A DNA stretch of 64,000 nucleotides from Musa acuminata AAA Group (Eukaryota; Streptophyta; Magnoliopsida; Zingiberales; Musaceae): assembly GCF_036884655.1 (NCBI RefSeq), contig NC_088335.1, positions 47,683,001-47,747,000 on the forward strand, read 5' to 3'. Under the pieces are notes generated by a model. The model was not told where the DNA came from, searched no databases, and worked only from the letters and a program-made list of their open reading frames with translations. Shown here in pieces: positions 33,132 through 43,900 of the stretch; the first letter of the stretch is position 1; the number at the start of each line of letters is the position of its first letter. The position numbers and the translations under genes were made by a program.

Positions 33132-34136
33132 TTAGGTGGAGAGGTTGTTGAACGCGTCGCAGCGTCGCCGGACCTCGCCCTTGCGGCCCGTCTTCACCCC
33201 AAGCACGCTGAGCTTCTCCATGGCGTGCGCGAAGTCCGTGAAAAAAGCGGTCTGGTTGGCGGCGTAGAGCTGCACGAAGGGCTTCGTCCGCGGGTGCGCC
33301 GCCAGCGCCTGGTCCGACGCCAGCAGGCCCAGCCCCCGCAGCAGGTTCTGGTAGTACAGGTTGTCGAACTTGCCCGGCGTCATCACGTCGTTGAAGGCGG
33401 CGATGGTCGGGTCCGTGGTGTAGTTGGCACACGCCTTCTGCAGCGCCTGCGCGAACTGCGGGTTCATCGCCGGGTCGTAGGCGTTCTGGTTGCGGCCGTC
33501 GTAGCCGTAGATGCGCGACGCGAACTGGTCGCAGTGCGAGAAGCCGACGGTGTGGGCGCCGGAGAGGGCCACCAGCTCCTGTGCGGTGAAGCTCTTCTGA
33601 GCGAAGAGGGAGATGAGCTGGTCCACGGTCATGTTGGGGCCGGGGAGTTGGCCCTCGACGGAGGCGGCGGTGGAGTTGAGGGCGTCCTTGCGGCCGAGGC
33701 GGACGTGGTAGAAAGGCCCGCCCAGCATGATGACGAGCTCGCGGGTGGCGAGGGCGAGGACGTCGGCGCAGGAGACCACGCCGGGGCACTGAAGCTCGAG
33801 GGCTGTCTTGGCGCGGATGACGACGTCGAAGCCGTCCCCGGGGAGAGAGACGTTGTCGTCGGCGTCGCGCTCCGCGCGGTTGAAGGCGTTGGTCGACACG
33901 AGCACGGAGGCGTCGCAGCCGCCGGCGAAGCAGTCGTGGAAGAAGAGGCGGAGGGCGCCGGCGGCTGTGATGGGGGTGGTGATCTGCTTGGTCGTCACCA
34001 CCTCCGACACGATCTGCTCCGCCTTGGGGCACGTCTTCTGGTAGTAGGTGGCGGTGAGCTTGGCGGCGGCAGGGGTCGCGAGGAGGAGGACGGCAACCAG
34101 AGCCGCGATCCTTGTCACCAGGGCACGTCTCTCCAT
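33132..34136 (-). CDS. Class III secretory peroxidase
   Basis: An intronless gene for 334 aa. A signal peptide (about residues 1-25, ending TPAAA) sends it to the wall or vacuole, where it oxidises phenolics with H2O2. Seen in the protein: distal motif RLFFHDCF with Arg63 and His67, GGCDASVL, the structural CPGVVSCADVL, the proximal haem ligand in LSGAHTVGFSHC (His195), and the eight expected cysteines (36, 69, 74, 117, 123, 202, 236, 326). N-glycosylation sites include NMT and NYT. The lack of introns and the sequence around FAGGCDASVLVSTNAFNRAE resemble the Arabidopsis PER31/41/63 subgroup (recognised from memory, not searched). The start is the first Met before the signal peptide. All catalytic residues are intact. 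Confidence 0.95.
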   Translation of the reverse strand: MERRALVTRIAALVAVLLLATPAAAKLTATYYQKTCPKAEQIVSEVVTTKQITTPITAAGALRLFFHDCFAGGCDASVLVSTNAFNRAERDADDNVSLPGDGFDVVIRAKTALELQCPGVVSCADVLALATRELVIMLGGPFYHVRLGRKDALNSTAASVEGQLPGPNMTVDQLISLFAQKSFTAQELVALSGAHTVGFSHCDQFASRIYGYDGRNQNAYDPAMNPQFAQALQKACANYTTDPTIAAFNDVMTPGKFDNLYYQNLLRGLGLLASDQALAAHPRTKPFVQLYAANQTAFFTDFAHAMEKLSVLGVKTGRKGEVRRRCDAFNNLST

Positions 34137-34585
34137 GTTTATCTTCCTTCTTCTCCTCCTCTTCTTATTCTTTTTCTCCTCCTTTTTCTTTCTTCAATGC
34201 TGTATCTGAATGGGATGATAAGATGATGAAATTGCTTCTTCCCCCCCGGCCGAAGTGGGCGGAGGAAGCAGAGAAAGAGTGAGACAGAGGAGGGTGCCTT
34301 TCGAGGATGGGGCGAGAGGAGGAGTAAAGAGAGGGAATGGGGGGGAAGACAGGAGCGGTTGGGAGTAGTTTCAGGGGGGGAGGACCGAGTAGGGACGATG
34401 AAGGAAAACGCAAGAATAGCACTATTCATATTTAAGATATCATAAAATGGCCGAATACGTATCGTCGTTCGATATACTTAGATCCGCGCATGTTGGAACG
34501 AGTAGAGTTGACCGAGACCAGTTTGTTGAGGCAGGAGGGTTGTAGTGCTAAGATAGCGATGCTATTATAAGGGAGATAAAGTGAA
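34137..34585. promoter_or_regulatory. Upstream region of the peroxidase gene
   Basis: On the minus strand this holds the 5' UTR and promoter: a purine/pyrimidine-biased leader (34140-34400) and a more AT-rich part near 34420-34460. No core element is assigned with confidence. Confidence 0.4.
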
Positions 34586-34590
34586 CGTGT

Positions 34591-35142
34591 TGACGAGGGT
34601 AATAATGGCGATAAGACTCGGGTGACGTCAGCTGCCCCAGATGACGTCTCATGTCTCCGTTAACCTATCAGCACCTAGTCAACGCGGATCGGAACGTCGA
34701 CCAAGGCACATTAACACCCTGCTTAGGCTCGATCCCTCACGTCACGCCAACATCGATGTCAGACGCTACCAGAAGTACGATCCTGCCCCCTACGGACAGG
34801 TGCATCAGGCAACGGTAACCCTCACCCTTCGAGGAAAAGGAAAAAGGAGGAACACAACAGATAAAAAACCACATACGACTATTCACTAACTTGATCATCA
34901 AAGGGGTCGGACCGAGCTCCCCCGACCCGACCTGTGTGCAGGTGCGAAGACGGAGGTCTCCCACTAAACGCCCAGGCAAGGAGTTCCCTCCTGGAGGAGA
35001 CAACGACCCCGTCTCGATCGGACCATCGTAATCGACCACCTCAGCGGTCTCAAGGGCCGCCTCGAGAAGATCCCCCATCATCCGGACCCGAATCAAGCTG
35101 CGTCGGCCCCGAGGCCAAGGCTTAAAGTTGTTTACACCAACA
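34591..35142. mobile_element. Solo LTR (probably Ty3/gypsy type)
   Basis: A 552-bp GC-rich block that begins TGACGAGG and ends CACCAACA, flanked by CGTGT on both sides (34586-34590 and 35143-35147), as expected for a 5-bp target duplication. It has a TATA-like ATAAAAAA near 34861 and Gypsy-LTR-like text (ggggtcggaccgagctcccc). No internal coding region, primer site or partner LTR is adjacent, so it is probably the product of LTR-LTR recombination. An alternative start at 34588 would give TGTTG/CAACA inverted ends but no target duplication. Confidence 0.6.
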
Positions 35143-35147
35143 CGTGT

Positions 35148-35640
35148 GTCGCCCACATTTTGGCTACTGCTGCATATTCTTCTCTTATTAGATATCCCTT
35201 ACATCGTAGGCCAAGAATATTTGTGGTGTCGGGCAGTAAACATACATGCTCGTCACACGAGCAGACCATCGATCACATGAGGCCCTTCTAGCATGAATTG
35301 GCCTTGGTATCAGCAATGTGCCTTACTACAGGAGCCACATCTCTTTTTTTTGCATGACAATTTGACTTCATCCCCATACCTCGAGGAGCGGAGTGGAGCT
35401 CTGAGCTGTGAGCTCTGAGCTCTGAGCTTGGTTCCTTCAATGGGGGAACTCAGCCAATGTGTCGGCCCTACAAGTGGGGTCGGGGTCGGGGTCTCAAGTA
35501 GTTTCTCCCATGAAAATTTTAGGTCTATCTTAGATGCCTCTTCCTTCGAGGCAAACAACTCTTGGCTTGTATCTAAGGTTCCTCCTCCTCCTCCTTTTTA
35601 TTTTAATTTATTTTTAGTTTTAAGCTTTGGGATGTCTATG
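35148..35640. other. Intergenic with short GAGCTCT and GGGGTC repeats
   Basis: No gene seen. About five near-heptamer units (gagctctgagctgtgagctct...) lie at 35394-35428 and three GGGGTC units at about 35478-35496. Confidence 0.5.
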
Positions 35641-37320
35641 GGTTAGATCGGTTTTATTATATGATTTTATTTAATTGGATAAACTATATTATAAGCTTGA
35701 TTGAATTTTGATTATAATTATCGATCAATAAAAAAAATTATGATATAATTTCTTACAATATGATATTGATGGAAGGGACTTTTTTTTTTTTTATCTTAGA
35801 CCCTCTGACATGACCTCCTAGGGACTACAATATGATACGTGATCTAGTCTCGCTATAGCTTTCGATATGGTATTATGAAGGATAGAAAGAGATTCTAGTG
35901 TTTCTATAATTTATGATTCAAATTATTCAGAATGATTAATGATTCACACGAAATGTATTATATATTAACCTAGTATTGTTTATTTAAAGGCCTATATATT
36001 TGAGTATTATAGAAGATAGATTTAAGTTTATTGATAAATCATTGGCTGACATTATTAATAAAGGAATTGACTATAACTTAATATGATGATACTCAAGAGA
36101 TTCAGGATCACATCTTCAATATGACTAATAAAACTATAAAAGAAAAGATTAGACATGAATATATATGAGTTTTTTCTTGTGCAGTTTATTTTTAATTATT
36201 TTTCTTCTTAATTTAGCTCATTCAAGATTCACTATAATACAAATATGTGTATTTAAGAGGATTTAAGATTAAGGTAGAAAAGATCTCATAATGTTCTAAC
36301 TACTAGTTAAAGAATTGATAACAAGAAAAGAAAGTTAAATATCGTATACCACATAAATTTGTTGGGTACCTAAATGCTTGGTACACTAATGAAAAAAAAG
36401 ATTTCACAGTGAAAAAAAATTGTTTTAAATGTAAGCCTAGGTTTAAAAAGCAATATATAAACTTAACCTTTATATGTTTCAAATTAAGCATTATATAGGT
36501 TTTTTATGGTACTTGATAGATTGATTTTGTTGTTTCAACTTATGTTACCAATAATATAAAGATATTTTTTTAATTTAAAAAATTAAAAAATATGAAAGAT
36601 TCATCAATATAGAGAATTGTCTCAAAATGAAAGTGACAACGGTAAAAACTTATCGCCTACACTTAGAAATGGGTCATTTGACAGAACCTATATATGTTAT
36701 ATTTCTATTATTTCTAAAAATTTAATTATTCTATTAAGAATTAATGAGTTAGGATATTGTCTGGTAATGATAAACTCAATATATTTTATTATTTAATAAA
36801 AATTAGTTCTAAAATTTTATATGATAATTTATAGAGAAATAATTTGAATCCAGAGTTTACAAAGATATTGATGACTATATAATTAAATGTTACATTGAAA
36901 CATAATTTCATTGATTAGAGATCTTTTATATTATGATACAAATGATTGGAGCATATCTCAAAGGAAAAGAAAAGAATTAAAAGATTAATGAAAGATAATA
37001 TTTTAAAAAATTTAAAATTAATTTGAGGCATTTATATCTTTGAGATTGTCTCATAGAGATAAAAGTTTTTAATCTACAAAGAAGAATTTTGATCGAAGAC
37101 TTATTTTTAGATATTTTATTAATTTCTTAGAAAAATTCAAGGGATATAAATTTTACTACCCTGATTATAGTATAATGATAGTAAAATCTAATAACGTAAG
37201 ATTTTCTAGAAAATAGTGAAATTAATTGGAGTAAATTTTTTTGAAAGATGTCACATGATCATAGTCAAATGCTAATATATCTTGGTGGCTAATCTATTTA
37301 GTGCCGGAGGATATTTATTA
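35640..37320 (+). mobile_element. Highly decayed Ty1/copia remnant
   Basis: AT-rich sequence with scattered traces of copia pol on the plus strand. The GAG-pre-integrase region is visible near 36950-37020 as HISKEKKRIKRLMKDNIL, and a trace like KFYYPDYSIMIVKSNNVRF, typical of the region between integrase and reverse transcriptase, appears near 37147-37205. Stops and frameshifts break every frame, and I could not find matching LTRs. An old, dead fragment; the outer limits are approximate. Confidence 0.55.
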
Positions 37321-37951
37321 AAAAAAGAAAATGGCCAATCACTTTTGGTGCGAAATAGTGCCAAATACCAAGCTTTGCATGATTTTATCCATTAATTTTT
37401 CTATTTATTATTATTATTTTAAGGATTTTAACTTTACTTTAATAAAAGATAGATAAACTCGTTGAATTCATTTAAATTAGTAGTTCAAAAGCTTTTTTAG
37501 GTATTTGAATAAATTGGGATGCTCTTAGTAAATTCATCTTAAAATCCATCCCCTAAAATCAAGAGATTTTTTACTCCTCCATCCATGAATTAAGAAGATA
37601 CCAATCCTTATCTATTAGAACAGATTTTTCATAAGACCTTTTATTTGGGATTTTTGTTGGAACCCAATTCCTAGCATTGACCTAAATTGAGCTCATGTAA
37701 TCCTGATTTGACTTGGCCGGACCAAATAGAAGAAGCCCACCTCATCCTTTTCTTCCACACACTAGAAATTGGACTCATCATCGATCCGTCTCCCTCCTTT
37801 CTCCTCTTCTCTTCCTCGAAGGTCACACCACGGCGTGGCTCCCCGCTCCTCCTTTTACACTCTTCCTTCCTCTTTCGAGTGCTACGGCGGCCTTCGCCAC
37901 CATAACAAACCAAGCCCGTGTCGTTAAAGCGAACACTTGAAGCGCCCGTTG
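37321..37951. promoter_or_regulatory. Upstream region of the EMB2004-like gene
   Basis: AT-rich to about 37,650, then GC-richer with pyrimidine-rich stretches to the start codon; it presumably holds the promoter and 5' UTR. No clear TATA box. Confidence 0.4.
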
Positions 37952-40900
37952 ATGGAGCCCCCCGCCCTCGTCTCCTCCTATTCCCTCAAGCCCGGCCTCC
38001 GCGTCCCCTCCTTCGCTCCCGTCTCCCATCAGCCTTCGCGTCCCTCGAACCGCCCCCGCAGACTGCTATTTTTCTCTCTTCCTGTCTCGTGGCCGGGGTC
38101 GGGAGGCCGGGGGAGTTCGTTCGTGACCCTCGTCCCCAAGGCCGCCGCCGAGGTGCCCGATGGAAGGCCCAGCCGAAGTGACGCCGCAGGAAGAGGAGGG
38201 AGGAGAGTTTTAAGGCAGTCTCAGGCGCAGTCGACTGCCCCGTCCTTTCCCGTGAAGGAGGTTGCCTCCTTCGTGGTGCCGGCTGGGATGTTCGTTGCTA
38301 CCACGTTCGGTATGCGGTTTGCTTCCCCCATCTCGAGGCACTGCAGTTTGCTCATTATTATGATTATATTTATTTCCAAATTATGATCTTGTGGGAAGTT
38401 GATTTCTTCGGTAGTGGTAGCATTGGTCTATGAGAAGGTGGGATCGTTTCCTAGTAATGCAATATGGATGATCATATCAAGTTGAAACTAAATTACGTTT
38501 AATAATTGCAAATTGGCATTCATAAGAGTTTTTAGAGCATGTTACTCCTGGAAGGATCTTTAGGACTGGAAGCAATAATGTGATCAATCGAGAATGGATG
38601 GATGAACAAGTTACATGTATGATTTTAGGTGGGTGGTAGCACAAACTTTCTAGCAGAAAGAGGGTTCTGTAGCATAGAATATTTATATATTAGAGTTTTC
38701 ATCAAATAGGAGAACTTTATAAAGGGGCAGCATGGTGTACGTAAATGGCTTAAAACTGATAGTAACAGTATGAAACACTATATAATGTGATAATGCTGTC
38801 TGATATTAGGTGTAGTATTCTAGTACATTCTGTATTGAGATGAAAGACACATCAACAAACTCTATGGTCCTAAAATGTACAAATATTACAGCTAACTTCT
38901 TTTTTGTTTGATTGCCAATCCTTCATAAGAAAAAATGAATTTCTATGTGCCATGTAGTGATTTAAATAGGCGCTCGGGCGCTCACCTAGGCCCTCGGGTG
39001 AGGTGAGGCGAGGCTCGAGCACCTCGCTTCACTTCCAGGCAGCGCGCTTCAAAGAGGCACCTCGTGGGCGCTCGCCCGAGCCCAAGCGCCGGGCGCTTCG
39101 GGCGAGTGCCTGGGTTAAACCAGGCGACCGAACCAGCATTTTAGGTCTGGTTCGGTCTCCGGTGCTTTAGTTGGTTCAATCAAACCAACTAAAGCACTGA
39201 TATCAGCTGCCGCTGCCCAACCCTAACCCTGCTCACCGTTCACGCTACCGCTGCCGCTGCTCGTCGCTCCCGCTGCCGCTGCTCGCCGCTGCCACTGTCA
39301 CCGCTCTCGCTGGCGCTGCTCGCTGCTCTCGCCGCTCCCGCTGCTCGCCGCTGCCGCTCGCCGCTCCCGCTCTCGCTCTTGCTGCCGTTGCCACTATCGC
39401 TGCTCTTGCTGCCGCTGCTCACTTTTAGCGTTGTTGCTGCACCCTCGGTCTTCCCTTACACTCATCTTCCTTCTCCTTTTTCGAAAGTATATTATTAACA
39501 GTATACCGTATACTGTTAACAGTATACTAGTAACAGTAATGTATTTGTATTTATTAGATTAATAATATATTATTTTGATTTTAATATTATTAATTTTAAT
39601 TTATTTGAAATTATTGTTAGGTTTTAAGATAAATGACAAGTGTACAGAGCAACTCAATAGAGTCTCAAATGACATAAAAAAATATCCTACATGGAAGTAT
39701 AATTATCTGAAGGATCCGAAAGATCATAATACAGTGCAAAAGCATCAAGCTCGGCTCCTGCTATTATTGAAGACATAAAGAATGAAACATATTTTGATAA
39801 AGAGGAATGAGTCAAAGGACAAGAGGAAGAGGACGAATTCAATAAAGATGATTTGTGTGAAAATGACGATAATATTGATTATGATGAATGACTTTGATGT
39901 AAAATTTTATTGTTTTAAATTTTGAAACTTTTTGTTAATGTGACATTGTGATTTTGTATCTTAGATTTTCTTAATTTAATAACATATTTTTATTTAAAAT
40001 TTTAAATAATTATATTTATTAATTATATTATATATTTTTATATTTTAGCGTCTCGCTTCACTCGGGCGAGCGCCTAGCTCCTCGGGCGTTTTTGTACCTT
40101 GGCGCCTTTTGGTGTCTATCGCTTTTTAAATCACTGGTGTCATGTGTTTTCTTTTTTAAACAAATTTTCCACATATTAATATTATGATAAACTTCATACA
40201 TGACACTATGAGGACTTGAACTTAAGACCTATCAGCTGCATAACACTGCACTAACCGCCCAGATGTCTCTACAGAGACCTTGTTGCCATGTGCTATGTTG
40301 TGCGTTATGCTATAAAAATTCAATTTACACTAAACTTCTTGTTGCTTTAACATTGTATCTTGCTCTAGTAAGTTGTTCATGGCACTAATTTGCTTTTTCA
40401 GCATGCAGTATTGTGGAAGGTAGTCGAAAACGTACTAATGCCAAAACCAAAGGGTTCAACTTCCAGGGTCAATAAATCTTCTCTACCTGGAATTAAGTGG
40501 TCTTTTTCTCCTGGTACTAATCTGCAATCAGGTGCTAGTGTGAAGATTGAAAGAGAGTCCAAGCAAAAACTCAACGAATTTGCCAAAGAACTTCGGACAT
40601 TCAGCAGTGTTGACATGTCAGGTGAGTGGATGGACATGCTAGATTACTTGTCATGTCATTTTATAGCCTAGACATCTGCACCTGTTCATAGAAGTTCATT
40701 GTGATATTGATATCTGGGTGATCAACAGGTTGAATTCATTTTGTCAGCAAATTAGTTTAAAAAATTTTACATATGAAATAGACTTGAAGACCTTTAACAA
40801 ATTTATGGTTTTGTTAGGTCGTAATTTTGGGGATGATGGTCTGTTCTTTCTTGCTGAAAGTCTAGGTTACAATCAGGTCAGTTCTTTTGCTTCATTTTCT

Positions 40901-43900
40901 GCATTCCTAACCCTTTCCTAAGTTTGTTATGGTAAATTTGCTCTGAACCAGACTTGTGGGGTGATTTTTAATCGCTAAGGCAATGCAGTTACAATGACTT
41001 GCTTGAAAGGCATGTAGATTGTACATATCATGCTGTCTTGTCTCAGGCAGCAGAGGAAGTGGACTTTTCTGGCAATGGGATTACAGCAGCTGGATTAAAG
41101 GCCTTTGATGGTGTTCTTCAAACAAATACTGTGCTGAAAACTCTGAATCTCTCTGGAAATAATATTGGTGATGAAGGAGCTAGGGTAATTTTATTCTTGA
41201 ATTTTACTTTTTTTTTTGCAAATACTTATTCATATAAGACTGTGACAATTGGTTTTTTCTGGCTTTCTTAATAAGAATTTTGATTAGCTTTCCTTTTGGT
41301 ATGAGTTCAATAGCTAAATTTATTCTTGTTAAAATGACATGTGACTGAAGTGCTCTAACTCATATCTTTTCTTTTTTTCTAATGGTCGGACTGGAGTGCC
41401 CCGCATATGGGGGCAGTCCTCATACCAGTCCTGTTCCATACCGGTCTGAGTGAAACCATAGTCCATGCTTTAAATTACTTGTATCTCTAAATTTGATCAT
41501 CTCTCAGATTTCGTTATTTCTGATAATTGCAATTTGTATATCAAATATCACATGTTGGTTTTACTGTGAGGGCACTCTTCTGCACTAGAAAGATCACAAT
41601 TTTCTGTTTTTCTCATGTTATTCCTTTTGCATCTCACAAAAACTTGAGATTACAAGGAGTATGCTTGCAGTGTCTTTCAGATATATTGATGGTGAATGAT
41701 GGTATTCAAAAGCTCCAGCTAAACAGTACAGGTCTTGGAGATGAGGTGATTTTCATTTTTCACTCTTTGTATGCATCAAATTTGTTTGTTCGTTGTAATG
41801 AAGAAAACAACTATTCATCATGGTAAATTATGTTACGCAGGGAGCAAAGGCTATTGCAGAGATGCTGAAAAAAAATTCAACTTTACGTGTCCTTGAACTT
41901 AACAATAATATGATTGACTACTCTGTATGACGTTCTTATCGATCAATCTTTATTGATTTTCAGTAAAATCTTGACCAGCTATGCCAATTACTGTTTGTTC
42001 TCTTATATGCTCCTTTTTTTTTTTTCTGAAACCATATAGGGTTTTGCAAGTCTTGCTGGGGCTCTCCTTGATAATAAGGCAATTCGGTCAATACATCTCA
42101 AGTTAATGATGCTTTACACACACTGACTCAGTTCCTTGTAGTACTTGCTTTCTTGCATATTCAATGTTTTCCCATGTTCAACGCTTTCCGTTATTTGTTC
42201 GCATTCACTATTCCCAGCAAGGAAGATGTTTAAATTGTATTTTGGACTTAAATCAGTGGTAACTATGGGGGTGCGCTTGGTGCAGCAAGTCTAGCTAAAG
42301 GAATTGAAGGAAATAAGTCCCTAAGGGTATGAACTCATCTTGAACTTTATGAAATTGAACTTTTAGTTACTCTCTATAGATTATTTATGAGTCTTCATAC
42401 AAAATGAAAATTCTACTAAACTCTAAGTACTCTTATGCATGTTCTGCCTGCGGGTTGTGTTATTCCTCTGAAGGCAGACATGGCTGAACATACAAGCAAC
42501 TTATTTTGCATCTATATATTTTGTCATGCATCGTTAAAAGCAACTGTTTTTTTTTTGAAGTCTGCAAAAAAAATTATCATTCAGACACGTTCATTAGAAG
42601 CTTTGGCCTTAGTTATTTTTGTTCATCTTCATATCTGGCTTCATATTCATGATCTTGTCCTTATTTCAACTCTACCGCCATCAAGTGAACACATAATGAT
42701 GATGTTTCCTTTACATTTGATTTTGTGTACACTATCTACAAAATGAAAAAAAATCTTTTTGAAAGTATTGAAGACTTTGTTCTATCATATTGTTTAGGTT
42801 GTAGTATTGAAAACAAAAGTTGGGGAAAGGTATGTACCAAATTATGAGTAGTTCACAAATGGAGGCACCCTTGGGTTTTTATGTAGTTGTCACATGCTTT
42901 TCAGACATGAGTAACAATTTTACAAGGTGGTAATTATTTCAATAATTTTAACTGATACACAATTTTGCAGGAAAAAAAAGGCAAAATAACATTTTGATTA
43001 TTTGCACCGGTAAACGGTTGCCAAAACATAATTTGAAGGTAATTGTCAGCAGAATGGAGAAATTTGGAACTGATAAATCTAACCCCTCATAAGTTAGTGT
43101 TAAGAAGGATTCTGAAAAGTAAGAACAAATAACTGGGAATTCTCTTATGCTATTTGTGAAATATCTGTAAGGTGGTCAATAAGTTTCACATAAATAAGGG
43201 ATGCATGATGTTTGACTACTGAGAAATATACAATTTCATAAGACCAAACCTTACTCTTACTATTATTTGGCTTTGTAGAACAGTGAATTTCACTCTTTAG
43301 CGTATGTTTATTTGCAAGTTTAATTTTGGCCTGAAGTTCTTTTTTGAAATTTCTACCAGGAACTTCATCTTCATGGAAATGATATTGGAAATGAAGGCAT
43401 TCGAGCACTGATATCAGGTTTATCTGCCCATAAAGGTGCATTATTTGGTTGCTGATTGTCATCATCGTTTATTTATAATTAATTGTCTTATTGAAGCTCC
43501 TCTTCTTTTTGTAGGAAAAATAACACTGCTAGATATTGGCAACAACGATATTGGTTCAAAGGGTGCCTTCCATGTTGCTGAATATATCAAGAAAACTAAA
43601 TCCTTGCTGTGGTTGAATCTTTATATGAATGACATAGGTGATGAGGTATGGTCATTTATAGTTGTTGTCTTAGACTTTGTATGTTCCCTTTGTCAACCAC
43701 TACGTGTTGGTTATCAAGGAAATTTAATTATGTACATTTTATGCTATATTTTTGGTCTCCTTTCCTGCAATTGAAAGACAAATCAGGCCTACATGTTCAC
43801 ATAGGTACTCTTCTTGGTAACTGACAACTGTTTTAAAACAATGTGGTTATTACACTGTTTAAAATGATGAAGGCTAGAAACACATGACAAATTTTCTCCT

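Noticed and set aside
33042..34226. 394-codon plus-strand open frame
   Set aside because: It is antisense to the peroxidase gene and open only because of GC-rich codon bias. It has no recognisable domain, while the minus strand has all peroxidase motifs.
37937..37951. Upstream TTG start for the EMB2004-like protein
   Set aside because: A standard ATG lies five codons downstream at 37952; non-ATG starts are rare in plant nuclear genes.
41386..41470. Possible third ACCG-rich MITE
   Set aside because: Shares a few words (ataccggtc, ggactgg) with the other elements, but no inverted ends or target duplication could be defined.
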